A DNA stretch of 17,634 bases from Chitinophagales bacterium (GCA_013695775.1 JACCZV010000160.1:1-17634), one strand, 5' to 3'; positions 1 through 7,709 are shown, counted from the first letter of the stretch. Notes: a model not told the origin generated them from the sequence alone. Numbers and translations: made by a program.

Positions 1-2
1 AT

Positions 3-227
3 TTCAAAAACATAAGGAAAATATTAATTGACAGATATCAATTTGTCTTGAACCTTCAAAGGCAAAATGGATGGAAGCAAAATGGTGTTTATGTGTTGAT
101 CAAACCTACCAATGAATCTAAATACAACAACCTGGTCGACATTCTGGATGAGATGAAAATAACGCAAATTAAATCATTCGCTATTTTAGATGTAACCCCA
201 CAGGAGCTTGAAATGATTCCAAAGTAA
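3..227 (+). CDS. ExbD/TolR-family biopolymer transport protein, C-terminal end (5' partial)
   Basis: An open frame enters from the left edge and ends at TAA 225-227, giving 74 residues. The last part reads VYVLIKPTNESKYNNLVDIL, then DEMKI and FAILDVTP. This matches the periplasmic C-terminal domain of ExbD/TolR, where a strand ending in Ile-Lys is followed by a Tyr-containing helix (KYNNLVDILDEMK) and a last strand. ExbD works with ExbB in the inner membrane, using proton motive force to energise TonB. The N-terminal transmembrane helix with the proton-carrying Asp lies outside the window. The tonB gene starts 51 bases downstream on the same strand, which supports the call. ExbD and TolR cannot be separated from this fragment alone, but the tonB neighbour favours ExbD. 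Confidence 0.85.
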   Translation, partial: FKNIRKILIDRYQFVLNLQRQNGWKQNGVYVLIKPTNESKYNNLVDILDEMKITQIKSFAILDVTPQELEMIPK

Positions 228-278
228 TTTATGGAATGAGTGTCCGTTTAGTATCTTACAAATGAAAATCTAATCAAT

Positions 279-1073
279 ATGGATGCGCAGGAAATTTTGA
301 AGGCAGATCTTGACGATCTTGTTTTTGAAGGGAAGAATAAAAGTTATGGTGCATATGAGCTTCGAAAGAAGTATGGCAGGCACATCATGATTGCATTATT
401 AATCTCAGTAGGATTCTATATCACTGCATTTGTTACTCCATACCTATTTGCGCTAATGAAGCCGGATCCTGTAGTGGTTGCAAAAAAAGAGATTAAATAC
501 ACAGAGCTATCTGAACCTCCTCCTATTGACAAGAATACTCCCCCTCCACCTCCCCCAGATTTGCCTCCGCCTCCACCGAAGACTATCAAGTTCACGCCTC
601 CGGTAATTAAGCCCGACGAGCTGGTAAAGGAAGAAGATGTTCCTCCGCCAATAGAGGAGATGCAGCAAGCAGAAATTTCTACCGTAGACGTAGATGCTGA
701 TGCTACATATGATTTCAGTGCCGAAACCCAGGTAGTGGAAGAGAAAGCACCAGAAATTTTTATGTATGTAGAACAAATGCCTGAATTTCCGGGCGGGCAG
801 GCGGAGCTTCTAAAGTATTTACAGAAGAATCTGCGATATCCGGCAGCCGCCCGCGAAAATGGTATTGAGGGAAAGGTAGTTTTGCAGTTCGTAGTTGATG
901 AAGGCGGTAAAATTTCAGAGATTCAAACTGTTCGTGACATTGGTGGCGGGTGTGCGGAAGAGTCCATTCGTGTGGTGAGAAGTATGCCTCCCTGGAAACC
1001 CGGGAAGCAAAATGGAAATGCAGTGAAAGTGTATTTCAAGTTGCCTGTTACCTTCAAATTAGGCACTGAGTAG
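279..1073 (+). CDS. tonB: TonB energy transducer
   Basis: A 264-residue inner-membrane protein that spans the periplasm and passes energy from ExbB/ExbD to outer-membrane receptors. The cytoplasmic N-terminus carries the Bacteroidota signature NKSYGAYELRKKY (residues 20-32). One membrane helix follows (about 36-60). Next is a proline-rich periplasmic spacer with runs of six and five prolines (about 80-125), then an acidic linker. The C-terminal TonB domain (about 165-262) has FPGG (170-173), LRYPAAARENGIEGKVVLQF (185-204), DIGGG, the MPPWKPGKQNG turn (236-246) and a final VYFKLPVTF strand, all typical of the family. The start ATG at 279 leaves a complete N-terminal signature. There is no strong Shine-Dalgarno, as is usual in this phylum. 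The six-proline run should require EF-P, which is encoded in the same window. Confidence 0.95.
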   Translation: MDAQEILKADLDDLVFEGKNKSYGAYELRKKYGRHIMIALLISVGFYITAFVTPYLFALMKPDPVVVAKKEIKYTELSEPPPIDKNTPPPPPPDLPPPPPKTIKFTPPVIKPDELVKEEDVPPPIEEMQQAEISTVDVDADATYDFSAETQVVEEKAPEIFMYVEQMPEFPGGQAELLKYLQKNLRYPAAARENGIEGKVVLQFVVDEGGKISEIQTVRDIGGGCAEESIRVVRSMPPWKPGKQNGNAVKVYFKLPVTFKLGTE

Positions 1074-1093
1074 CCACGGAACCAATTAAGGCT

Positions 1094-1285
1094 TTGAAAT
1101 CAGCATTGATAGCCTATCACCTCTTCATGATAGCTGTATATCTTGCAGGTGGAGGCATCTTAATTTTCACAGCTATTTTTCCTCTTGTGGCTGGCACTTC
1201 CAGAATATTACTGGGTTTGGTCCTGGTGGCATTTTCTTTTTACAGGTGTTACAACCTTTATAAAATATTCAACCAAAATAAATAA
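1094..1285 (+). CDS. Small two-helix membrane protein of unknown function
   Basis: A 63-residue protein with two hydrophobic segments (about residues 5-27 and 35-50) and a basic, aromatic tail FYRCYNLYKIFNQNK, suggesting an inner-membrane hairpin. The start is TTG at 1094, 20 bases after the tonB stop, with AAGG just before it. The only in-frame ATG, at 1127, would give 52 residues and remove part of the first helix, so TTG is preferred. The following lipoprotein gene starts 7 bases after its stop, so the gene sits tightly inside the tonB cluster. I do not recognise a named family. The position between tonB and a PstS-like gene suggests a membrane partner of this system, but that is only inference. 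Confidence 0.6.
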   Translation: MKSALIAYHLFMIAVYLAGGGILIFTAIFPLVAGTSRILLGLVLVAFSFYRCYNLYKIFNQNK

Positions 1286-1292
1286 TTCTTTA

Positions 1293-2243
1293 ATGTTTGG
1301 TATTGGGAAGTTCATAATATTCTGCGCCTTGGTGTTAACATCATTTATTTCATGTAAACGCACAACTCCCACGACCACACAGAGTGATACACCATCGTCG
1401 GGAAACATACGTATTGTTGCCGATGAATCCTGCGCGCCTCTGCTTCGCATTGAGGCCAGCACATTCAACAAGATTTATACAAATGCGAATTTAAACATCA
1501 GTTATCTTCCGGAAATAGATGTTACAAAAGCGTTTTTTTCTGATGAGAATACACGCCTCATGATCATAGCCCGACGGCTAAACGAGCAGGAAAAAGGATA
1601 TTTTGGTAAAATAGGCTTGCCATCACACGAAATAAAAATTGCCATTGACGCCATAGCCTTTATCATTAACCCGCAGAATGCAGATTCTAATCTTCAATAT
1701 CAGCAGGTGGTGGATATACTGAATGGCAAAATCACATCATGGAAACAGATAAATAAAAATTCATCGTTAGAAGATGTTGTGCTTGTTTTCGACAACCAAA
1801 AATCAAGCACTGTCAGGTATTTAAGTGAAAATTTGCTCCATGGTGGCCAGTTAACATCAGAAGCCTTCGCGGTAGATTCTAATATAGCAGTTATTAATTA
1901 TGTAAAGCAACATGCTTCCGCCATTGGTGTGATAGGCTCCAGTTGGATTAGTGATACAACGGATTCCGTCACCAACAATAATTTGAAAGAAATAAAGACT
2001 GTTGCAGTTTCTTCATTGGATTCTCCTAACCACTATTATTTGCCGGTAAAACGATACTTTTATTCTATGCAATATCCTTTTCTGCGGGAATTGTATATCG
2101 TTAGTCAGGAAAAGCATTCGGGGCTAGGCACAGGGTTTGCAACTTATGTAGCCTCTGATGAGGGGCAACGAATAGTTCAGCGATCGGGATTAATGCCGAT
2201 TGATAATGCTGTTAGAATTATTGAATTAAAAGAATCGTTTTAA
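1293..2243 (+). CDS. PstS-like periplasmic substrate-binding lipoprotein
   Basis: A 316-residue protein beginning with a lipoprotein signal: a hydrophobic stretch, then TSFISC with the likely lipidated Cys21, then a Thr/Ser/Pro-rich linker. The mature part resembles the PstS-like periplasmic binding family (type 2 fold). It has GNIRIVADESCAPLL at the first strand and ligand loop, RLMIIARRLNEQEKGYF, an IAIDAIAFIINPQN strand, QQVVDILNGKITSWKQIN, a SSTVRYL ligand-loop segment and a late AIGVIGSSWIS. The family usually binds phosphate or related anions. No pstCAB transporter genes are nearby, so transport is not implied; a role attached to the TonB complex or in sensing is possible. ATG 1293 is chosen because it begins the signal peptide. 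The frame stays open back to about 1185, but that extension overlaps the preceding gene and is not signal-like. Confidence 0.85.
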   Translation: MFGIGKFIIFCALVLTSFISCKRTTPTTTQSDTPSSGNIRIVADESCAPLLRIEASTFNKIYTNANLNISYLPEIDVTKAFFSDENTRLMIIARRLNEQEKGYFGKIGLPSHEIKIAIDAIAFIINPQNADSNLQYQQVVDILNGKITSWKQINKNSSLEDVVLVFDNQKSSTVRYLSENLLHGGQLTSEAFAVDSNIAVINYVKQHASAIGVIGSSWISDTTDSVTNNNLKEIKTVAVSSLDSPNHYYLPVKRYFYSMQYPFLRELYIVSQEKHSGLGTGFATYVASDEGQRIVQRSGLMPIDNAVRIIELKESF

Positions 2244-2277
2244 AGTCACTATCCTTAGGAAATTTCACAATATAAAT

Positions 2278-2772
2278 ATGAAAAAAAGAAATCTGATCAT
2301 CGTTTTTTTGCTTCCCGCCTTGTACAGTTTTGCTGTGAAAGCCCAGAGTCTGCAGGATGGCATCAAAGCTCTTGACTACGAAAATTTTGCTACTGCAAAA
2401 AGTATATTTAAAAAGCTCATATCTCAGCAACCTTCAGAAGCCAAAAATTATTATTATCTCGGTCAGGCCCATAGTGCTCTTGGGCAGAAAGATTCTGCAA
2501 GAATTGTTTACAATACAGGTATCTCATCAGATTCTAAGTCAATGTATAATTATATAGGCCTGGGAGAGACTTATCTCGATGAAAACAATTCCCAAAAAGC
2601 CAGTGAGTTTTTTGACAAAGCAAAGGATCTCACCTCATCCAAAGACATCAATCAATATCTGCTGCTGGCCAATGCATATACAATGAATAGTCATCCAGAC
2701 TGCCAGCGCGCCATAAGTCTATTAAATAAAGCAACAGAATATAATAACAAATCGGCCGATGTTTATTATTAG
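2278..2772 (+). CDS. Secreted TPR protein, N-terminal fragment (cut by in-frame TAG)
   Basis: The first 164 residues of a tetratricopeptide-repeat protein. A signal peptide (about 1-22, cleavage near AVKA|QS) indicates export. Helical TPR pairs follow, for example YENFATAKSIFKKLI, NYYYLGQAHSALGQKDSA and YNYIGLGETYLDENNSQKA. Translation stops at TAG 2770-2772 in the middle of a repeat: SADVYY, stop, LGQANECLN. The same frame then stays open to 4200, so this and the next entry are two halves of one gene of 640 codons plus a terminal stop. Changing TAG to CAG (Gln), AAG or GAG would restore it. It starts 34 bases after the PstS-like gene and is probably co-transcribed with it. The stop could be a real nonsense mutation or a sequencing or assembly error; TAG is used as a normal stop elsewhere here. 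Confidence 0.8.
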   Translation: MKKRNLIIVFLLPALYSFAVKAQSLQDGIKALDYENFATAKSIFKKLISQQPSEAKNYYYLGQAHSALGQKDSARIVYNTGISSDSKSMYNYIGLGETYLDENNSQKASEFFDKAKDLTSSKDINQYLLLANAYTMNSHPDCQRAISLLNKATEYNNKSADVYY

Positions 2773-2793
2773 TTAGGTCAGGCGAACGAATGT

Positions 2794-4200
2794 TTGAACA
2801 GAGGCGGTGATGCAGTTTCAGCGTATGAGCGGGCAGGCGAGCTTAATCCATCATTTGCAAAGGCTTTCACAAGGGTAGGCGTTATCTGGCGTTTGGCGAG
2901 AAACTACAATCAGGCTCTTACATCATTTCAAAAGGCTGTAGCCATAGATCCTAATTTTCCACCTGCCTACCGGGAAATGGCCGAACTTTATTTTTACACA
3001 GGTCAGTTTGATGTAGCAAGTCAGACATATCAAAAATATCTTGATCTTGCAGATAAGGATGATTATACTCAATTCCGATATGCTCAATATTTGTTTCTTA
3101 CAAAAGATTACGAAGGTGCATTAAGGATATTAAATCCGCTTCGCGATAAGATGGACCAGCCTATTATGTGGCGATTATCGGCTTATTCTAATTATGAAAT
3201 GGGAAATCATCAGGTGGGAATGGAGCAGATAAATACATTTTTTCAGAAAAGCCAGTCCACAAGAATTTTAAGTTCAGACTATGAATATTTAGGTAAGCTG
3301 ATGGCTAAGAGCGGTCAGGATTCCCTTGCGATGATGAATTTTGAAAAAGCAATTGAAATGGATTCCAGTAAGATCAGTTTATACAATGAAATCGGGAGCA
3401 ACCTTTTTCAGCAAAAAAAATATCATGAAGCAGCACTCGCATATAAAAAGAAAGTAGACGCAGCACCCAAAGATGCTACTCTGCAGGACTTCTTTAATGT
3501 AGGGAAGTCCTATTATTTTTCAAAAGAATTTCAACTTGCAGATTCCGCCTTTACCAGCATGATTCAGCTTAACCAGCAATGGCCTATTGGGTATATCTGG
3601 AGAGCCAGAGTAATGACCAATGTTGACGATTCTACCGCTGTAAAAGGACTTGCAGCCCCTTACTATCAAACTGTAATAGAAAAATCAATGGTTGATACTG
3701 TAAAATATGTTAAGGAGCTCATTGAGGCATACAAATACCTTGGAGATATCAATGCCCTAAAAGAAAATTACGGAGCATCTCTATATTATTATGATAAGTT
3801 TATGAGATTAGATTCCGCGAACACAGAGGTGCCGAAAACCATTGAATCAGTAAAGGCTCTTTATAAAAACACATCCTCATCAGTAATAACTTTGGAAAAG
3901 GATTCACAGGGCCTATACCTGATACCCGGCTTCATCAATAATACCTCTGTTTCATTCACCTTTAATCCATTAGTCTCAGGTATTTCTATTGATCAGGAAG
4001 GAGCAACACAATTATTAGGCAATGCCAATGGAGGAGCCATTCATACTGTAGATCAGATTAAAATAGGCAATAGATCTTTAAAAAACCCTGATGTAAGTAT
4101 GGTGGCGAATCTGCCAGCTCCAGTAATAATCGGAGCAGATGCCTTAAATAAGCTTAATATAGTAGTGAATTTTATAAACGGTACACTCTTGCTGAGGTAG
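2794..4200 (+). CDS. TPR protein, C-terminal part with degenerate retropepsin-like domain
   Basis: Continuation in the same frame of the interrupted TPR gene. The first possible restart is TTG 2794, with no convincing ribosome site, so independent translation is doubtful. Repeated TPR helices run to about residue 515 of the full-length product, e.g. DAVSAYERAGELNPSFAKAF, NYNQALTSFQKAVAIDPNF and DSLAMMNFEKAIEMDSS. The last 107 residues (534-640, bases 3877-4197) resemble a retropepsin-like aspartyl protease fold. A GLYLIPGFINN strand is followed by SFTFNPLVSGISI where active members have a D-T-G-A-S type motif, and the end is PVIIGADALNKLNIVVNFIN and GTLLLR. The catalytic Asp-Thr-Gly is replaced by Asn563-Pro-Leu, so protease activity is not expected. 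TPR arrays usually hold protein partners together. The interaction partner is unknown. Confidence 0.75.
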   Translation: MNRGGDAVSAYERAGELNPSFAKAFTRVGVIWRLARNYNQALTSFQKAVAIDPNFPPAYREMAELYFYTGQFDVASQTYQKYLDLADKDDYTQFRYAQYLFLTKDYEGALRILNPLRDKMDQPIMWRLSAYSNYEMGNHQVGMEQINTFFQKSQSTRILSSDYEYLGKLMAKSGQDSLAMMNFEKAIEMDSSKISLYNEIGSNLFQQKKYHEAALAYKKKVDAAPKDATLQDFFNVGKSYYFSKEFQLADSAFTSMIQLNQQWPIGYIWRARVMTNVDDSTAVKGLAAPYYQTVIEKSMVDTVKYVKELIEAYKYLGDINALKENYGASLYYYDKFMRLDSANTEVPKTIESVKALYKNTSSSVITLEKDSQGLYLIPGFINNTSVSFTFNPLVSGISIDQEGATQLLGNANGGAIHTVDQIKIGNRSLKNPDVSMVANLPAPVIIGADALNKLNIVVNFINGTLLLR

Positions 4201-4246
4201 TTAATGCCAATTAGTTAGAGTGTAAAGGGGCTATCGCGAAAAACCA

Positions 4247-4810
4247 TTATTTGACCCTTTCCACATATTCACCCGTTCTTGTATCTACTTTGATCTTTAT
4301 ATGAGAATTAACAAATAAAGGAACATCAATGACCGTTCCTGTTTCAAGAGTAGCTTTCTTGCTGGGGTTATTGGCAGTATCGCCCTTCATTCCAGGTTCC
4401 GAATAGGTAATTTCCAGGATCACAAAGGGAGGAAGTTCACATGAGAGAGGTTTGTCGGTTTCCGAATGAAAGGAGATTTCCACCTCCTGTCCCTCCTTTA
4501 GAAATTCGTGGCCGGTTACCATGTCCTCATCGAGGGTCACCTGCTCAAAGGTGTTTTGATCCATAAAGCTATACCCGCTTTCATCCTTGTATAGAAACTG
4601 ATACTTTTTTCTTTGAACCCGTACAGGTGTTATTGATTCACCCGAATTCCAGGTTTGGTCAATAACACGCCCTGTAGTTACACTTTTTAGTTTTGTTCTG
4701 ATAAATGCGCCACCTTTTCCTGGCTTCACATGCTGAAAATCCACTATGGTATACAGATCATTCTTGTAATCTATTGTTAAACCTTTCCTAATATCTTGCG
4801 TTGTAGCCAT
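4247..4810 (-). CDS. efp: Translation elongation factor P
   Basis: A 187-residue protein matching EF-P over its full length. EF-P binds next to the peptidyl-tRNA and rescues ribosomes stalled on consecutive prolines. The N-terminal KOW-like domain carries the tip loop HVKPGKGGAF with Lys32 at the position modified in other bacteria. The middle OB domain includes YSFMDQNTFEQVTL. The C-terminal OB domain has TYSEPGMKGDTANNPSKKAT and ends VDTRTGEYVERVK, the usual EF-P terminus. It is the last gene of the minus-strand yceD-rpmF-plsX-fabH-efp run in this window, 59 bases after fabH. The convergent TPR gene ends 46 bases beyond its stop. In many Bacteroidota accB and accC follow efp, but they do not follow here. 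The TonB of this window, with a six-proline run, is a likely client. Confidence 0.97.
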   Translation of the reverse strand: MATTQDIRKGLTIDYKNDLYTIVDFQHVKPGKGGAFIRTKLKSVTTGRVIDQTWNSGESITPVRVQRKKYQFLYKDESGYSFMDQNTFEQVTLDEDMVTGHEFLKEGQEVEISFHSETDKPLSCELPPFVILEITYSEPGMKGDTANNPSKKATLETGTVIDVPLFVNSHIKIKVDTRTGEYVERVK

Positions 4811-4869
4811 TTTAATTTAATTTGAAATATATATCCCCCTTTATCACTAATATTAAATAATAATCTTGG

Positions 4870-5868
4870 CTATTTAGTGTCGTATGCCCACTTGATATAA
4901 ACCGCACCCCAGGTAAACCCTCCTCCGAAAGCAGCTAGAATTAAATTGTCGCCTTTATGCAACTGTTTTTCCCATTCCCATAAACATAATGGAATGGTTC
5001 CATTAGTGGTATTGCCATATTTTTGAATATTGATCATGACTTTATTGTCGGGTAATCCCATCTTATGAGCTGTTGCATCAATAATACGTTTGTTTGCCTG
5101 ATGAGGTACCAGCCATGCAATATCCTCAGGACCCAATCCATTTTTAGTCATTATTTCATAGCCTACATCTGCCATTCTTGATACAGCGAATTTGTAAACA
5201 GCCTGACCTTCCTGGTATACGTAATGCAGTTTTTTCTCAACGGTTTCTTTAGATGCCGGCATTGCCGAACCACCTGCCTTTTGATGTAGATGTATTCGGC
5301 CAGCACCATCGGAATACATAATGCAATCTAATATGCCCAGCCCATGCGTATTCGGCTCAAGTAGGACGGCGCCGCCGCCATCTCCGAAAATAACACATGT
5401 TGAACGATCAGTGTAATCGATTATTGAGGACATCTTATCTGCACCCACAACAATAGCTCTTCGGATAGAACCGGATTCAATCATTCTTGAAGCAGTGGTA
5501 AGTGCATATAGAAATCCGGAACAAGCCGCCTGCAAGTCGTAGCCCCAGGCATGCTTCAGACCTGCCATATCGCAGATGATATTTGCAGTTGCCGGAAATT
5601 GCATATCAGGTGTAGTGGTAGCACAAATAAGTAATTCTATACTATCTGGATTTGTATTGGTTTTTTTTAACAGCCCCTGCACGGCTGCGATACCCATCAC
5701 TGATGTTCCCTTGCCTTCGCCCTTTAAAATCCTCCGCTCCCGTATGCCTGTGCGGCTGGTGATCCATTCGTCAGTGGTGTCCACCATTTGAGCGAGTTCG
5801 GAATTATTTAGCACATACTCCGGAACGTACCCATGAACAGCAGTAATGGCAGCTGTTATTTTTGCCAT
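4870..5868 (-). CDS. fabH: Beta-ketoacyl-ACP synthase III (FabH)
   Basis: A 332-residue enzyme that starts fatty acid synthesis by condensing acetyl-CoA or a branched acyl-CoA with malonyl-ACP. The catalytic triad is complete: Cys116 in QAACSGFLY, His256 in LVPHQANKRI, and Asn286 in YGNTTNGTIP. Other family marks are TTDEWITSRTGIRERR near the N-terminus, CATTTPDMQFPATA, FGDGGGAVLL and the C-terminal GDNLILAAFGGGFTWGA. Length and motif spacing are normal. It lies 45 bases after plsX, and the plsX-fabH pair couples phospholipid and fatty acid initiation in many bacteria. Substrate preference (straight or branched primer) cannot be read from these motifs. Confidence 0.97.
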   Translation of the reverse strand: MAKITAAITAVHGYVPEYVLNNSELAQMVDTTDEWITSRTGIRERRILKGEGKGTSVMGIAAVQGLLKKTNTNPDSIELLICATTTPDMQFPATANIICDMAGLKHAWGYDLQAACSGFLYALTTASRMIESGSIRRAIVVGADKMSSIIDYTDRSTCVIFGDGGGAVLLEPNTHGLGILDCIMYSDGAGRIHLHQKAGGSAMPASKETVEKKLHYVYQEGQAVYKFAVSRMADVGYEIMTKNGLGPEDIAWLVPHQANKRIIDATAHKMGLPDNKVMINIQKYGNTTNGTIPLCLWEWEKQLHKGDNLILAAFGGGFTWGAVYIKWAYDTK

Positions 5869-5913
5869 GAACGAATTTTAATATGGTGCATAGGGTAGGT
5901 CAGACCTATCAAC

Positions 5914-6876
5914 TCACTTAATGTCATATGCATGATGATTGATAAATGCATCTTTAAAAACTTCGACAATGCGGCTTTCGATCACTTGTTTGGCTAAAAG
6001 GATCATATTCTGAAAAGCGATTGCATTTGAAATGCCATGAGCAACTACTACCGGCGCATTTGCCCCCAGAATTGCACTGCCTCCATAATTCTCATAATTA
6101 AATCGATCCCAGTATTTATCCCGGATGCCTTGTTTTTTAATCATGTCATATATTGATTCACCAAATTTCAATACTATATTACCTGTAAATCCATCCGTTA
6201 CCACCACGTCTGCTTTATCTCCAAATATATCGCGCCCTTCTACATTGCCAATGAAATTAATGGTTTCACATTCCTGAAAAAGCGGGTAAGCAGCCTGTAC
6301 CAGTAAATTACCCTTCCCTTCCTCTTCCCCTATGCTTAACAGTGCTACCTTCGGATTATTTATTTTGTAAATATGTTCGGCATAAAGAGATCCCATTATA
6401 CCAAATTGAAGTAACACCTCTGGCTTGCAATCAGCGTTTGCCCCGATATCTAGGAGCAGGCCCATTTTATCATCACTATGGGGGAGCAACGTAGAAATTG
6501 CAGGGCGCATGACACCTTCAATTGTTTTAACTGAATACATAGCACCAACAAGCATTGCACCCGTATTACCTGCACTTGCAAAGGCATCAATTTTTCCTTG
6601 TTTAAGATAATGAAATCCTATAGCAATGCTGGAATGTGATTTTTGTGAAAGTGCTTTTGTTGGAGATTCAGCCATTCCAATTACCTCCGGAGCATGGATT
6701 ATTGTAAAAAGGTCAGCAGTTCCGGCATGTTCCTGAAGAATAGTACGAAGGATTGGCTCATCTCCAAACAGGACAAGGTTAACATCGTCACCCAAACTAT
6801 CTCTTACTTGTAAAATACCTTTAATACATTCAAGCGGGGCAAAATCACCTCCCATTGCATCAATTCCAATTTGCAT
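5914..6876 (-). CDS. plsX: Phosphate acyltransferase PlsX
   Basis: A 320-residue peripheral membrane enzyme that converts acyl-ACP to acyl-phosphate, the donor for PlsY in phospholipid synthesis. The N-terminus MQIGIDAMGGDFAPLECIKG is the family hallmark. Further marks are SPTKALSQKSHSSIAIG, the SAGNTGAML loop, LLDIGANADCKPE, LSIGEEEGKGN, FIGNVEGRDIF and VVTDGFTGNIVLKFGES. Length is close to the usual 320-340 residues. A 98-base gap separates its ATG from the rpmF stop. I see no clear promoter or hairpin in that gap, so the gene is probably read with yceD and rpmF. Confidence 0.97.
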   Translation of the reverse strand: MQIGIDAMGGDFAPLECIKGILQVRDSLGDDVNLVLFGDEPILRTILQEHAGTADLFTIIHAPEVIGMAESPTKALSQKSHSSIAIGFHYLKQGKIDAFASAGNTGAMLVGAMYSVKTIEGVMRPAISTLLPHSDDKMGLLLDIGANADCKPEVLLQFGIMGSLYAEHIYKINNPKVALLSIGEEEGKGNLLVQAAYPLFQECETINFIGNVEGRDIFGDKADVVVTDGFTGNIVLKFGESIYDMIKKQGIRDKYWDRFNYENYGGSAILGANAPVVVAHGISNAIAFQNMILLAKQVIESRIVEVFKDAFINHHAYDIK

Positions 6877-6974
6877 TGCTGTGCTTTTAGCTTCGCTTAT
6901 TTTACAGTTCTCATTTAGCCAAACTCATTGACTCAGTGCAGGTGTCATTAAAAAGTTTGACTATGAAGAACTGA

Positions 6975-7160
6975 TCATTCACCTTTCGCAAGAATCTTCT
7001 TGCCTTTATAGTACAATTCGCCTTCGTAATAATGGGCACGGTGCCGTGCGTGGGGGGCGCCTGTGGCGGGGTCAATGCTGATGGTGGCAATTGCCATCTT
7101 ATCATGGGTTCTGCGTTTATCTCTGCGTGTTCGGGAATGGCGTCGTTTCGGATTTGGCAT
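6975..7160 (-). CDS. rpmF: 50S ribosomal protein L32
   Basis: A 61-residue basic ribosomal protein. The N-terminus MPNPKRRHSRTRRDKRRTHD is the conserved L32 start. The C-terminal half has ATGAPHARHRAHYYEG and LYYKGKKIL, the form seen in Bacteroidota. No cysteine is present, so this is a zinc-free L32, unlike the four-cysteine ribbon type of many other bacteria. The gene starts two bases after the yceD stop, and that tight yceD-rpmF pairing is widespread. Confidence 0.97.
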   Translation of the reverse strand: MPNPKRRHSRTRRDKRRTHDKMAIATISIDPATGAPHARHRAHYYEGELYYKGKKILAKGE

Positions 7161-7162
7161 GT

Positions 7163-7702
7163 TCAGTTAAATTTAATGTTTGATAGATTGTCCCACCGGG
7201 GGTCTTTAACCATAGTGAGATTTTTATGTGATGAGGGGGCCAAACGATTTAGAATATCGGCGTTGCAAGGTTTTTCCCCACGCAAATAATCGCAAGATAC
7301 ATGGTTAAGAGGAATACTTAAATTAATAAATTCGTAGATTAGTTGAGATACGTCAAGGTGAGATGAGCTGCGATTGATGTAAACTACATCAGCCATAGAA
7401 TCATCTTTTTCCGCTTCTGCATGTTCATCAAATTTCACTACAATTGGGTATTCGGAATCCAGGGGAAGGGCTAAATCAGCAGCACACCGGTCACACATCA
7501 ATTGAACTGTCCCTGAAATATGGAAATTTAATAGAAAAAAGGACATGCCTTTATCGAAAGACAAATGTACTCTTAGCTTTCCCTTCCTTACCAAAGAATC
7601 ATCAAATGACTTAAAAAACCATTCATCAATGTCATAGCTAAATTCATGAACACCAGCTTTCAGCCCTACGAAAGCAATTTGATACTGCCTCAGCGGATCC
7701 AT
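7163..7702 (-). CDS. DUF177/YceD-family protein
   Basis: A 179-residue protein of the DUF177 (YceD) family, recognised by the CDRC motif (Cys70 and Cys73 in LMCDRCAADLALPL), the preceding FHISGTVQ strand and the later DVSQLIYEFINLSIPLNHVSC segment with Cys137 and Cys146. The four cysteines could form a metal site. Family members are almost always encoded directly before rpmF, as here (two-base gap), and have been linked to 23S rRNA or large-subunit maturation in some organisms; the exact activity is not settled. This is the first gene of the minus-strand operon. Its ATG follows GGAAGG directly, and a perfect hairpin starts eight bases upstream. Confidence 0.9.
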   Translation of the reverse strand: MDPLRQYQIAFVGLKAGVHEFSYDIDEWFFKSFDDSLVRKGKLRVHLSFDKGMSFFLLNFHISGTVQLMCDRCAADLALPLDSEYPIVVKFDEHAEAEKDDSMADVVYINRSSSHLDVSQLIYEFINLSIPLNHVSCDYLRGEKPCNADILNRLAPSSHKNLTMVKDPRWDNLSNIKFN

Positions 7703-7709
7703 CCTTCCA

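Noticed and set aside
507..776. 89-codon minus-strand frame rich in Arg and Trp
   Set aside because: It is the complement of the proline-rich part of tonB; the composition follows from the CCN codons opposite.
1185..1292. N-terminal extension of the PstS-like frame (36 extra residues)
   Set aside because: It overlaps the small membrane-protein gene, and the lipoprotein signal begins cleanly at ATG 1293.
2770..2772. TAG read as a sense codon through genetic-code change
   Set aside because: tonB, fabH and rsmA in the same window end with TAG at their normal family lengths, and TAA and TGA are also used as stops.
4223..4261. AAAGGG and CCCTTT inverted repeat between the convergent TPR and efp genes
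   Set aside because: Only 6 bp of stem with a loop of about 27 bases, partly inside efp, and no U-tract; not a credible terminator.
6975..7160. Cysteine-free L32 as a damaged or unusual protein
   Set aside because: Zinc-free L32 variants are ordinary in Bacteroidota, and the rest of the protein is well conserved.
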